Source: Tetmemena sp. SeJ-2015
Lineage: Eukaryota; Ciliophora; Spirotrichea; Sporadotrichida; Oxytrichidae
Direction of reading: 5' to 3'
Assembly (NCBI GenBank): GCA_027382625.1
Contig: JAJKFJ010022651.1
Span: forward strand, 1-64,000
DNA: 64,000 bases
Part shown: positions 46,904 to 59,400 of the stretch, one piece after another
How the letters are laid out: every line of letters starts with the position of its first letter
How positions within the stretch are numbered: position 1 is the stretch's first letter
Position numbers and translations under genes: made by a program
Notes under the pieces: generated by a model
Told to the model about the DNA's origin: nothing
Database searches by the model: none
The model's input: the letters and a program-made list of their open reading frames with translations, nothing else

Positions 46904-47422
46904 ATGGGCTTTCGTTCTTCAAATTACTAGCAAGGAGGTTTAGACGGCAGATGCTCGACAGAGCGGAGCAACGAGGAGTCGCTCTACATGATGATGAACG
47001 ACTCGCACTTGAAGAGAGTGATGCTCGAGCTGCTTCACGGGCCTTACTGGGAATCAGTTATAAAAGTGGGATCAAGCAAGTTCCTACTGATGGAGAAAGA
47101 GGCCAGCATATTGCGAGAGAGTATGAAGAAGAGGAGAACCAAGATAAGTGGACACTCTTACGCTAATGGAAAGCGGAGCCTGAGGAATCTGCAGATAATT
47201 TGGGAGAGCGAAAAGAACCAGTCTGTAATCGGCATAACCGCTTTGGTCTTCTTCCTGGTTGGTCATCAAAAGCAGGTCTTGAAGTATCTCCTCTAGGAGG
47301 GAATATGGAGAGAATGGAAGCCGCAAGAGATCCAGTCATTCATCCAAGCCTTGATAGACCCCGAAACCCCTGACTTGGATGATGAGAGCAGTTAGAGCAA
47401 GCGAAGAAAGTACATGCAATGA
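46904..47422 (+). CDS. Transposon ORF, 172 codons (about 20 kDa)
   Basis: Open frame ATG 46904 to TGA 47420-47422 with TAG as Gln. Helical and moderately charged (LKRVMLELLHGPYWESVIKV; a Leu-rich ALVFFLVGHQKQVLKYLLQE stretch; an acidic-then-basic tail). It lies inside the GC-rich element and shares its codon use. It could correspond to the 22-kDa TBE ORF or be the C-terminal half of the broken upstream frame. No domain recognised. Confidence 0.55.
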
Positions 47423-47586
47423 GAAGGAAGAGGCTTGAGTGAAGATAAGGAATTTGAAATATATTCATAACTTATAAGCTCCCCCGAGCATATTAATTTC
47501 TAATGTATAAATTGTTTATGAATTAATCTCTCTTCCTTTAATAGGGTTTTAGAAGCCCCCTTATAATTAATATTAAGAATCTTATT

Positions 47587-48267
47587 ATGGTGGACTCCAA
47601 GTCGACAGTGGACCAGCTAGCGAAATGCATCAATTCCAAAATCGATCTCTACGAAGCAGCATTGAGGAATTACTACTACCTTCCAAGCATCAAGTCGAAG
47701 CTCGTAACTGAGGATTATATCATGAGTGTGATTAACGGCACTACCTGGTGCCCATTCTTTAAGGATATAAGGTTGCTTCCGTGCCCTCGCCCTCCCTCCA
47801 TGGAAGTCCTTGTCAAGAAGTTGCTCGCCGTTGCCGAGAAAATGGGAAAGAGCCTAGGCATTGATAAAACTCATCTTCCTGACAAGAAGTGGATAATCTC
47901 CCTGCTCTCAACATATTCTCCCAAGGAAGACATATTCTAGAAGGACTATGTTGCGCCGAAGAGGACAACAGTGGACACAATGTACCGGACAGTAGAACTT
48001 GCGCCTTAATTCTTAGAGGGACTTCCTGCTTCCTAGAAGAAAGGCAAGGTGCTTAGGCTGAACTTTGCGAACAGAGGCAGGGCAACATTGAAGTACATGA
48101 GGCTGCGAGAAGCTAGGAGCAAAATCGAGAAACGGATAGAACTGGAAAAGCAGACGATGGAAGCAAGGAAGTAGAGCAAATCTAAGATCACGGAGCGAAA
48201 CGCCATGCAAGCTTAACTAATCCAATCAAAGCAGCGGACACCTGTGAAAGGGAAGGCCCCAGAGTGA
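47587..48267 (+). CDS. Transposon ORF, 226 codons (about 26 kDa)
   Basis: Uninterrupted frame from ATG 47587 (MVDSKSTVDQLAKCINSKID) to TGA 48265-48267 with TAG/TAA as Gln. The N-terminal half is folded-looking (NYYYLPSIKSKLVTEDYIMS; LLPCPRPPSMEVLVKKLLAV), the C-terminal half is a basic helix (RLREARSKIEKRIELEKQTM) suited to nucleic-acid binding. It ends 2 bases before the convergent transposase stop. Candidate for the conserved 22-kDa TBE protein, whose biochemical role is unknown. Confidence 0.65.
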
Positions 48268-48269
48268 AC

Positions 48270-49493
48270 TCAGACGGAGTGACCGCGGAGCGAAGTTATT
48301 AGAGTTCTGTAGTGTGAGCGTGCTAATGCTTAAACTTAGTTATAATTTAAACCTTAAATTGCATTTTAAAGTATCTACTCGGGAGGGGATGAGTCCTTAG
48401 CCAGGACGAGCTGTGTGATCGTAGCCTTACGCCACTCGTGCTTGAGGACGGACCAAAGTCGCTCGATCGGATTAAGTGTGCAGCTGTACGGTGGGAAAAA
48501 CTCGATGGCGCAATCTACTGGAATGGCGAGCGGCACTCTTGAGCTTCTGTGGATGGAGAGGTTATCCATTAGTAAAATACTCCCAGGAGGGAGGTGAGGC
48601 GAGAGCTCCCGAATGAAGGCTAGAAAGTGCTGGAGATTATTGCTGCCTGATATAATCTTCGAGTGGAGAAGGCCGCCTGCTTCGCTGATTGCTGCAATGA
48701 CTGACAAAGATTTCCCACGTGTGCTGGGTATCTGAACCTTCATGCGTTCCTTGAGCCAGCTCTTCTTGGGTGACTACCAGGCATTGAAAGTAGACTCATC
48801 AATGTAGACGAGGTGCCGTCCCTCGTGAATCCACCGAGCGACGCGCTTGGAGAAGTCTTGTTGACGTGATTGGGCCTCCTGCTCCTTATCCTCCTTTCGG
48901 CGATACTGGTAACCGGCGGCACGAAACTTGACACCGTTACGGCGATAAACCTGTCTCAGCCAGAATGTAGACAGCAGAGGAATGCCGAAAGTGTGATGGA
49001 GATAGTGGCAGCGCTGCTCCAAGTTCAGGTGCGCAGTTTCATTCAGCACCTTGATCGAGGTGATCCGACGTTCAGTCTCTGGGGGAAGCAGTGGAGTGCG
49101 CCCTCGCCTAGTCTTGCTAACTATCACCACGTAGCCATTGCGCTTCCAGCGTTGCACGATCATATTCACTGCGCCAACCCGGAGTCCCAGAATCCGAGCG
49201 ACCTCGGGGTAGGTGAGCTGAGGATGAGTGTCTGAATGCAAGGATCCAAAACGAAGAAAGATGGCCGAGAGCTGCTATTCATACGAAATAGTTTATCTCA
49301 CTCGCAGCTTGAAAGACTTGACTTTCTTGATAGCCCTTGACTTAGGTTGAGGGAGGCGACCCTCCAAGAATGGAATGAGATTCATATCAGGGATGTACGC
49401 TCTGGATCGGGCTTGCTTGAGCAAGGAGGAATTGAGAGGTTCGAAGACGTCAAACTTCCTCTTTCGAGATGGCCGCGACTGTAGAGACTCCAT
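48270..49493 (-). CDS. IS630/Tc1-type DDE transposase (TBE 42-kDa-like)
   Basis: Uninterrupted 407-codon frame from ATG 49493 to TGA 48270-48272 with TAA/TAG as Gln. Residues about 1-80 are a basic leader; next is a helix-turn-helix region (YPEVARILGLRVGAVNMIVQ) and a linker (RRGRTPLLPPETERRI). The catalytic triad is visible: Asp in VYIDESTFNAW, Asp in ILLMDNLSIHRS, and Glu in CTLNPIERLWSVLKHEWRK. Spacing between the last two is about 35 residues, as in DD34E-type enzymes. In Oxytricha the related germline TBE transposases take part in genome rearrangement. The frame looks intact, so this copy may be functional. Some C-terminal residues follow the usual end of the domain, but convergence with the neighbouring stop supports the TGA at 48270. 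Confidence 0.9.
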
Positions 49494-49500
49494 AATAAGT

Positions 49501-49678
49501 CACCGATTTTATTATAATTGTAATACACCTAATTAACAACTATCTTAAGCTATTAGAATTATAAAATCTTTGATGAAGAAAATGCATAAAATTATAAAAT
49601 TTTGCGTCTGTAAAATAATAATCTAGTTATATAAAAACTCGAGTTCCTTCATATATCTTCTCTTCCTTCTTTAATTTA
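49501..49678. other. Transposon/gene boundary
   Basis: AT-rich junction between the transposase start and the coiled-coil gene 3' end. No inverted repeat matching the left side of the element was seen. Confidence 0.4.
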
Positions 49679-52600
49679 TCAATCTTCTTCTTAAATGCAG
49701 TGTAAATGTCCTGCTAATTAAGTCTCAATCGCTTTCTCTAGCTTAGATCTTTTCTTAGGGTTCAAATTGTGCTTCTTGCAAAACTACTCCACAATGGTTG
49801 GTATATTATCGTCCTCATTTATTATGATACGCTGCATTTTATCATTTCCCAAATTTACATCAAGGAACAGCAGAGGTATCTAGTTTAAAGATTTAAATCA
49901 TCATTTTAAATAGTTCAGATCTAGTTTAGAACTGAAGTAAAATAGAGAGATTAAAGCTTAAGTAATAAAAGTAGGGGAGTGATAAGGCTTGCTTTAACTT
50001 GCTAACGGAGAAAATTATGCTGATTCATTTCCTAAAGAGTGAGGCTAATTATTACCTGCTGCATCTTGCTCAAGTTACTATTTGTTTAATTCCAAACTCA
50101 CCACTGATACTCGTTTCTGAGGTTCTCTTACAGCAGAGTTCTATCTTGATCCTTCTTAACTTGAAATTTAGTTTATGCTCTATTTTTGTTGCGAAGCAGA
50201 GTTCTTCCTACCCAAAGAGTGTAGACTTTAAGGGCTCTTTATCAATATAGCCTTAGTTTGGCTTTTCTCATTTCTAGATGTCACGCTTTGGTATTATTTA
50301 AACTCAAATTTAAATCTAAGATTATTCTAACTATGTTTCATTACTATTGTAGCGCTCCTCTTGAGCTGTTTAAGGATTTGAATTCCTAGCACTCCAGCTT
50401 CCCAAAGATTTTAATCCATTAAAATCCCCTTAAACTGATGCTAGCTAAAGGCCTGAAGGGATATTAATTTTAGTCTATTAAGGTATGGATTGATTCCTAA
50501 TGATGACATTTTGATCCTTCTGATCTTAAAGTTTTGAGTTGGACTTTTAAGTAACCTAAGCATTTTTGCATCTTTTGTTGATTCTTTAAGCCTCTAGGGT
50601 TTTGGATTTGAGACTTCTCTTTTGGCATTTGCCTTAGAAGCAACTTTAGATACACCAACAAGCGTAATAGTGGAATTTACAGTTTATTAAACTTCATATA
50701 AGCTAAGATTGCATTCAAATTTGGAGGGCCTTGTTTTTACTTTAGATTAGGGAGATTTTGAGTAGTTTAAGTTATATTCTAGAAGGTAAGGTTGACTTGA
50801 TTATTTTATTGATTCTAAGTCGGCAGAATTTAACTCTGAATGGATTGCTTCTAGGAAGGAGCACATGAAGAGTTTAAATCACTGCTCTTGTGCATAATCT
50901 TAGGAGATAGAATCATTCCTGAGTTCACTTTTGAAGGACCGGCATCTTTTCTTGAGGGTGAAAAGAGCTTGTAGTTTTATCCTATAGAAGATCAAATATG
51001 AATAGAATGAGTAATAATCTAGTCAAGATTTATTGTGGAAAATTTGCTCCTTAACTCTCTTTGTAACTTAATTTTCAGATTCAGCCTGAGTTGAGCTATT
51101 AAGAACAACTACCTTTTGCTTTTAATGATTGGTGATAGGAGCGAAAGTGCACTGCTCTTTTTGCATTTCAAATTCTATATCTTCGACTGGCCTCCCATCC
51201 TTGGACCTTCCAACTCTTGGATTTTCGCTAAATAGCTTAACAAACCTATCCTTATATCTCTCTTAGCTGGTGTTGTTCAAATTGCTTGCCTCAGGATTTC
51301 TGAGAGTGGTATCATTCTCATCAATCTCAAGCTTTGAGATCAGCCCTTAGGTAGATACATTAAGTCCAGCAAAGGAGCTTTACTTATTTATGGTTGGCTT
51401 GAAAGTGCAGGGCTCCAGTTCTTGTTCAATTAACTTCTATTTTCTCAACTCATTTTTCTGATGATAGACTTTACCTCTTAAAATCAGGCTTTCGGCAAAG
51501 TTCTGCTGCTAATTAAGAGAAAGTTGAACGCTAGAAAGTAAATTTTCACTTCATACAAATAATTTAAGTGATTAGTTTCCAGGATTAAAGTTTTGAAAGT
51601 CTTGAGATTTGGTGTGTTGATAATTCCCTCCTAGATCATTAGTGGAGGAAAACATTTTTTGATTGCTGGAATAAAGATTATGACTTTGCTTTTTGCAGCT
51701 GTGATCTCTTTTTGCACTGAGTCTCTGTATTCTTTCATTGTCTAGATATCTTCTTCTATTCTACAGCATATTGAAAAATCTCTTTGAGATCTATGCGGCA
51801 TTAACCAATATATAGTAAGATTATTATTTCATCATATACTGTGGCATGTTCCTAGTCTCTGAGATATACTACATCCTTTCCTTATGTACACGTTGCGCTT
51901 TATCTTTTGGCTTAAGCATCCATTCATAAAATACTCCCTCGATTGCTGTAAGGTAAATTTTCAAAGTAAAGATGGGAATAGTCTCGAGCATATTGCAGTC
52001 AGACATAAGCTACCAAATCTGATTCTCTTAAGACTTTTGATTCAACTTCAAAATGTCAACCTAACTTTGACGAGCGTTTTTTGTATAACCTAAGCTTGTA
52101 AGGACTGCCATAACTTGATCGTAAGTTAAGGAATCTTAAAATATTGAGAACAGAAAATTAAAGCAACCTTTGATAGAGTGAGAAGCTACTGTCTTCTCTA
52201 AGTCTGAGTGCAATTTCTTAGTAACATATTCAAGGCTCTTGGAACTTATGATAACCTCGGTCTAGCTTCTTTAGCTATGAACAGAACTCTCTCTTCTAAG
52301 CTTCTACTTTGAGTGTGAATAAAGTCTTGTAACTATTTAATCTACGGATGAATTGTGATCCTGTCTATTTTTAGCCAGTGATCTCGAATTATTTCTAGAG
52401 TCCAAAGTTCCATAGTATTTATCCTACAAGCTTTACAGATTCTCCTCTTTCTTATACTCGAACATTTTTGTCCTCGTCATGAAATCTAGGGAAGCAAGAT
52501 TTGTGCCACTGTTGAAACTCCGATTCTCCTGCACAAAATTCACCCCGAAGTCGTTACTCTTATACTTTCTTCTGCTCCTATCTCTGATTACATTTCTCTA

Positions 52601-53760
52601 AGCTCCCACGGCCTTAACATGAACTTAAGTTTTCATTTCTTCTGAATCCTCCTTATAATTGGACTGTTCACTTTTAAGATTTGACTTTTTAGATGCTTCT
52701 TTATTGACGCCGCCCTCTCCTAGATTTTTATTTGAAGACACTTGCATTCCTTTCTCTTGCATTTTAATAAGCTACTGATTAATGAAGTCTTCTCTAAGCT
52801 ATCTTAGTCTGTCCTCTCGAAGCTATTCATATCTCTACTAATCCATTAAGAATTATTCGTGTGTTCTTGAAGAGAGAGCACCTGCTGAGTTTAGAAGATG
52901 GGCATTTTACCGATCTATAGAACGGCTAGTTTCTCTGATGGGTGATTTTGTCAGGTTTGGATGAAAAGTGGAAATATAAATAGATAAAATATTTGCAAAG
53001 TGCAACTCTCTGAAACTTCTTTTTCATAAATATCAGGTGGCTAGTATTCGTTTTTCTGCTTAATCCAAAAAATATTTATGAAATTATTTATCCATTTCTC
53101 TTGACTCTCGATTAGTCTACTAAAGTTTGAATTACTTTGATTTTGTCCTCCGTTCAAAGGTGTCTTAATATTTGTCTTGCTTTATGACAATTACTACTTC
53201 TTATTTCTCTTGTATATATTAAGTTTAATTAAATGATGAATATAAAAAGCATTCAATATAAGTTAGCTCTAGATAATCTATTTCTTGAATTGCTCATTTT
53301 AATAAGCCAAGTTGTCTCTGTTTACTTTTATAGCTTGATTTTCATATCTTCGAGAGGATTTTTAGGACTGAGAAACTTCTCACCAGGAATAAATCCGAAT
53401 TGCATTTAGATTTCTTCCATCCTCTGTCCATTTAGTTGCAACGCATCTTAGCTAAATATGAATAAGGGAAATCTTTATACTAAGCTGAAGGTGTAGTTCA
53501 AGTGCTTTATGTTGGAGGTTTCCTTCTAGAGGAAATTAGATTATGACTACTGAAGTTTTTTAGAATCAGGGTACTAATCCAAAGACTTCATAATTAGAAT
53601 GTTCTAAGAAGAAACCTCTTGCAAATTACTGCTGTTATCATTCATTGCAGATGAAGTCTTGTTTTAGTGATAGTTCGAGTTGCGAGATCTTGCCTTTTTG
53701 TCTCGTCTTTGCTTCGAACCGGAGTTCGAATAATTTATAAATTCTTTATATTATAGAATA
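49679..53760 (-). CDS. Large coiled-coil protein with C-terminal DVNLG-type motif
   Basis: Many minus-strand coding stretches. At 52.9-52.4 kb an open reading of more than 130 codons (RYEQLREDRLRQLREDFINQ); at 51.2 kb SENPRVGRSKDGRPVEDIEF followed by QCTFAPIT, a Cys-Thr-Phe-x-Pro motif common in ciliate axonemal or cytoskeletal coiled-coil proteins; at 49.85-49.75 kb LFLDVNLGNDKMQRIIINED and FCKKHNLNPKKRSKLEKAIE, a small C-terminal module I associate with long ciliate cytoskeletal proteins. After this the frame shifts by a 4-base TTA-flanked gap (near 49718) into QDIYTAFKKKIDKLKKEEK and runs without TGA into the transposon, so the true stop is not in place. Alternatively the gene ends at TGA 49679-49681. 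IESs and introns abound. Function is inferred only from composition. Confidence 0.55.
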
Positions 53761-53849
53761 AAATGCTAAAATTTGGATTGTCTAAAGAAGAGATATGTAA
53801 GTCCACCTAACTTTTAACTTGAGAGGATATGTTGCTAATCTTTCTTTTC

Positions 53850-55701
53850 TCTTGAGAGTATTCTATTTAGTTATCATTTTCAATATTTATGCTATCCTAT
53901 ATATTCACTGCTTTATTTCGAATTTCTTCATTCTAATCGCCTCCAAGTTTCTAGTTTTTCATTTGATTCTGATATACAATGGTTTTAAATGGAATACTGT
54001 TCATAGTACTAAACCACTTTCTTATTCAATTAAAAGATTGAATAAATCAAATCTAGTTGCCTTTACTAAGGCTTGGAGTTTAATTAACTGGAGGTATTTT
54101 AGAGTCTTTGGTGTTCAGAGCTTTTTACTTAGAATTCTTCTTTAAATCATTGCTAGTTAGTTTGCCTCTATTTTTATTGACTTACTCAATATTTTATGCA
54201 CTTTTACTGCTGTCCAGCTTCTAATTCTTGTTTAGTGGTTATGAGGATTGTATACTTTGTGGAGTCACCTAATTTTTGACTACTTTATCTGTGATCTCTA
54301 GTATCTGCTTCAAGTCCATCTGCTTTAAGTTATTTTAATTGTCTATCTCTCTATGATCATAAGTGGCAGCTGTAAGGGAAGAAGTAAGCTCCTTGCTGAA
54401 TGAGTTACCATGAAGATTATTGAGGTGGTCTAGATTTATAGTACCTTGTGATTAATTAGGATTCTCGTTATTTACTTTCTCTATTTGTCTCTTCTGGGTT
54501 TGATGAGGGTTTTAAAGCTTAGAAAGTTTGGTGCTCGGCTGGTTGAAAGAGCGCATAACTTGTTTCTTTGAAGCTTAATTGTTTCTATGAGTTTAAACCT
54601 CCAGCTTCTCTGTAGCCTTAATTTCTATAGGGGGATTTTGTTTGATGATCAAGGTGAGAAAAGTTTTAATCAGTCCTCAGTTGATTCGAATAGGTGCTGG
54701 AAAGAGTGTTGCTATCTGTGGAAGCCTAATTCAATTCTTGAAGTCTAGAATGAGGAACTAAATTAGCGCGACCTCCAGGTTACTAAAAATTGGTGTCGCT
54801 TAGAAAAATAGAAAAATAAATATATGAGGCACTTCTGAGGTTGAGGTTAATAGACTCTCCATCATCAATGCGTATTTTATTGTTTGCTTAAATACAAGCA
54901 TTATGTATAATTATTGAATTATAAGATAAATTGAGCTCTATTGGCTGAGTGAATGCTCTCTTTTAAGTAAAGTTCAGTTTCTCTTCTTTGTTCGTAATTC
55001 ATGCCCACAGCAGTTTAAAATCCATTTTCTTATTCCCCTAAGGGCGAGGCTCTAAGTTCATTTGCAACTACTATGTCATCATCAAGCTCGGCATCAGGCT
55101 GAGATTTTTAAGATAGCTGTGCTCTATTTGCAACTTTATAGAGTTTTTCGGGATTAGTCTGAGCAAGAGTTGGTTTAGTAGGAGTCTTTACAAAATCAGC
55201 TGAACTTTCAGGGTCAAGATTGTGATTTCCATTATAATTTTAGGGATAAGGATGATAGTTGATTATGATTGTTCAATTAAGACTTTGAATCTTGCTTATT
55301 TTAAAATATGAATTGCTATATCATTGAGTTTGCTGCATACCTGATCTTGAGTAGTCAGACATTATTTCTGGGGAATATTTGTCAAACAAAGTTACTTGGT
55401 GAGGTGGATCTTGGTTCATGAATAGATTTTAAGATGAGACAAAAGAGGAAATTATAAAAAACTTGGTCAGTTTTAAATTCCAAATACTGAGGATTTGAGA
55501 TGGAGATCCCTCTCTCTGGCAGATTAAGCTTTCGGATCTATCATAAATCCCTCATCAACATCGAAATTCTCCTCAAATGAGGAGTTATTTGAATTCGAAT
55601 CTCTTCGTTCTTCCTCCCTCACTTAACTTTACAATAAAGGAAGTCAATCACTATTTGAAATAACTTTTATTGTCTAGGTCTGACATTGAGTAGCCGTTCA
55701 T
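53850..55701 (-). CDS. Ser/Asn/Gln-rich coding tract, possible 5' part of the preceding gene
   Basis: Starts at ATG 55701 (MNGYSMSDLDNKSYFK), then an acidic stretch (NSSFEENFDVDEGFMIDPKA) at 55.6-55.5 kb, and a TGA-free minus-strand reading of about 140 codons at 54.78-54.36 kb (GGLNSQKQLSFKETSYALFQ). Same strand and style as the tract below 53.76 kb, so it may be the N-terminal part of the same large gene. No domain recognised. The plus-strand hydrophobic open frame over 53.8-54.8 kb is judged an antisense artefact. Confidence 0.45.
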
Positions 55702-56423
55702 TCTATGCTAAGTTATTGAAGAGGAGGACTTAGCTAAATGGCTTTAGCTTGTAGGTATGGGCTGATAATGGCTCTGGGCGGTGTTAGGGTTAGTTGGCGG
55801 ATAGGCTTTTGGCGGCCTTTGAGTGCTCTTAGTTTGCTATGCCTTTTACTCAAAATAAATTCCTTATATTCAAAAGTATACTTCTAATTATTACTAGCTC
55901 ATATTTGTCAATTTAAGTGAAAATTATCGTTAAATATATTAAGTTCTCGCTTATAAACTCTAAATAAAACCATCTCTACTTTAAATAAGATTTATTTTAA
56001 GTTCGATAGTTTATTATATTTGAGATAATATAACTGAGTTGATTTCTCTCTTCAATAAGCTTAATTATTATTTTGAAGGGTATAAATAAGATCTAACTGT
56101 AACACCTATTTATATTTAGCATATAAAATACCACATCTCATATAGAGACACTAACTTATTTTGATATCCTTTTAAAAAGATTGACACGCACTCAAACTAA
56201 CTCACTCTCTCTATCTCTATCTGCAGTCATTTAATTTATAAATCTCCTCTACTCAAATCTTTAGCTATAAATTTAAAAATTGAAATTAAAGTAAGGGCAG
56301 TATACTTTATAAAAGAGAAAATGTATAGTAACTTTGATTGCATGCATATTTATCATTATAGTTGACTTTTAATTTTGTAGATAAAAATTTAATAAAAGTT
56401 ATCTAAGTTTTTTAATTACTCTA
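55702..56423. other. Divergent intergenic region
   Basis: AT-rich region between the minus-strand coiled-coil gene and the plus-strand membrane-protein gene. No feature recognised. Confidence 0.45.
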
Positions 56424-59400
56424 ATGGATTAGCAACTGCAGCAATAAATATAGACGATTTCAGATAGAAATCAGGATGGCTACCTTGGACTCGATTCCTA
56501 TCGAGGACTTGCCAATGACTACAATTCTTGCCATTTTTAATTTAATAACATTTATGATATTTCTATTCTCAGTATAACTCTTAGGTGCACATGCTCACTC
56601 AGCCCTCAGGGGTTCCTAATTTCAACCCAGGTGGCTCTTTCACAAATGCAACTCAGAAGCAATAAACCAACTATACCAATCCCTCCTTCGTTAAAGATTA
56701 AATTAATAAAGATAACATATATATGTAAGTGTTTTGTTAAAGCTGAGGCGAATCCGAAGCTTAGTTTGCAATTGAGTGCTAGGAGCGTTAAATAAACAGC
56801 CTAGTCATAAAGAAAAGCCTCCTATTCATCACTAAATGTAAGTCAAAAATAATAATTTCTTGGATAAAACCCCATCAAACCATCAAATTAGTATCAGTCA
56901 TATTTCACAAAAGGATAAGGAAAAGAATTCGTTGCGATTGGTTTATTAAGCAAAGATAGATTTTACCTTGTTGGTTTAAATATTAAATTCATTTTAATTA
57001 ACAGTTGGTGTTTAGATGAGACCATTCTTCACAAAATGATAAGCTTCTATAATTGATTTATTAGAGAGTACAAAAATTAATTTGGAGGCTAATTTCTTTC
57101 CTTTAAAGAAATATTACACAATTAGTTTCGATTAAATTTTACTATCTATTTGAACAAGCTCTCTATTACTGCAATCAAATCCATATATTCTTAATTTTTA
57201 AATTTCTGCTCTTAAAAATGTCTCTGTATTTTTATTTAATGATTTTTAATGGGAAGAATTAAACCTCTCCCCAATTAATTTGGTGTGTTATTTAGGTTGA
57301 AGATCGAGAGCAGAACTTGGGTAAGAGACTCTCACGGACTCTACGATTACGAGTCAAGCCAACTCAACATCTTATAATAAAATATAAAGCATCATTTATC
57401 TATTTATATCTAGAATTTAAAGGTCAAAGGCTCATGTAAGGCAAAAGACTTTGCATTTTATAAGTTTTATCACCTTTTCTTCTTTTAACACTTTAAATAG
57501 TTTATTGTGTGCGCAAAAACAAAGATGTGAGCATTGTCAAGCCCTCCTCCTATTATGATGAAATGGATCAACAATATCTTAAAAATATTTTATTTAAACG
57601 AAACTTTTAAATGATATGAGGCACCTGCAACTCTCGAAGATGAGGCAGACCCTGATAAGATGGAGATTCTCTTCAAGGCAGCTTATTTATTCTATCTTAA
57701 GAAATTTTAATTTAGTATTTGTGTTACAGTTTTAAGGATTTATAAGATAAAAAAAGATTTAGTCTACTTATATTATTAAAGGTTTATCAATAAAGCAGAT
57801 CTTAAAATGAAACTCATCTGTATTAGCAACCTAGACAGATAACTTAAAAACAAGAAAAAATTCAGAACGCATAAATAGAAGTATCAAGCCAACCCTTCTC
57901 ATGATTATCTGAAAAATTAGTCGTGAGAGAGGCTCGACCAATAACAGAAGATAGAAATATAGAGTGCAATCTCAATTAGAAACTTTGCGAAATTTGACTT
58001 GTTGAAGTTCTTGATTCTTCTAGTGGTTGTCATGCTCTAATTTTAGCAATAGAGGCTCAGTAAAAGGTGTTATCGAGTACGGAATTCAGAACAGAATATC
58101 TGTGTAAATTACACGGGTGCGAGTCTCTCGATAATTACACGCACTTCGACATTTCACTCAATCACTATGGCAGCAACTTGTAGTTGACTCAAGGAACAAA
58201 GTAATCGCATTCTTAGGAAGATAGTGTAAGTAGTCGTCTAATAATAGATCTCTCTTTTTTACTATTACTATTTATGAGTAAATATAAAATTTGTAATAAA
58301 ATCAATGATTGATTGCTCATCTGATGTCATTATCTATAGCAAGTTATGACACTAGTAACATCACCTTCTATAAAATGGACATAAAAAATCCAGACACTAC
58401 ATTCAAGAAGACAAATGTAAGATCTATACTTTGAAATAACGTGTTTGATAGGGCTTTGGAACAAGCAGCTTTACACTCCCTTATTTCACGGTCTATGGAT
58501 TTACTTACTAAATAATAATGGACTTATAAAGTTTCTCATATTGTTTACTACCAAGAAGCTGCAAGTCCATATCTTGTAGATATAGTAGGGCTCGATCAAA
58601 CGACTAACCAAATAAGAGTCATCAAGGTATTTTTCACAGCAGCAGATGATGAAGATGGAATTGAAGAGAGCCTCGTTACCTCTTACTACAAAGAGGTAAA
58701 GAAACCAGAGGGCGTCCAGATTGGTAAGTCTCACGAGAAGATTCAATAGTTACAATAACAATCTGTGTAGTGGAGGATTTGAAAAATGGTCAAGGTGGAT
58801 TCATGGCGCAGCATGATATTTCCCAAGATAAGTTAGGTTTTTACGAAATTTTCATCGCTGCTACTTCATAAAACTGATATGGTAATAAGACTCCTTGCTT
58901 TAATAGGATATAGGAAATGATACTGACTACTTCATATGATTTTTATTTTTTGAAATATTATCTTAAATTCATCTCTAAGTTTAATACGAAGTATAACTCC
59001 ACAGAATGGACTAGGACTTCAAATTAAATAGGGGTTAATGAAATAGTGAGAGGCCTTACTTACGATAATCAAACTGAGATTTGCTTCATTCATTAAATTT
59101 AATTGAAATACAACTAGCTAGACTAATTTCTATAAACCTATTTAAATTTAATTCGAGTATCTCAAATGTTAAGGATAAATTAAATTATAGATTTTGTATT
59201 GCAGTTGAAGTATCCTCAAATTCCTATATGAACAAGGGACCTTACAATCAAATCTACGCACACAACCCTACACAAATTAAACAAATATAGCTATAGTAGC
59301 TTACGATAGGTTTTGTAAGCAGTATTTAAAGTCTTTAATAAACTTGAATAATAGATGGCCACAAAAAGTACTCCCTACTCCTTGGAGACCCAAAATACAA

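Larger units (their letters stand above)
44300..49500. mobile_element. TBE-like transposon of hypotrich germline
   Basis: A 5.2-kb block of markedly higher G+C and different codon use, packed with ORFs: a long plus-strand ORF of 515 codons or more, two medium plus-strand ORFs and a minus-strand DDE transposase of about 407 codons. TBE elements of Oxytricha carry 57-kDa, 22-kDa and 42-kDa (transposase) ORFs, and the sizes here fit that pattern. I could not find terminal inverted repeats or the CCCCAAAA telomere-like ends typical of TBEs, so the limits are set by composition only and the ends may be eroded. It lies between the sirtuin 5' end and the 3' end of a coiled-coil gene. Confidence 0.75.

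Noticed and set aside
53819..54840. Long hydrophobic plus-strand frame with four internal TGA codons, tempting as a membrane protein using TGA for Trp
   Set aside because: The minus strand of the same DNA holds a TGA-free reading with normal soluble composition (54.78-54.36 kb). TGA spacing on the plus strand is what T-rich antisense DNA gives by chance, and recognised genes here stop at TGA.
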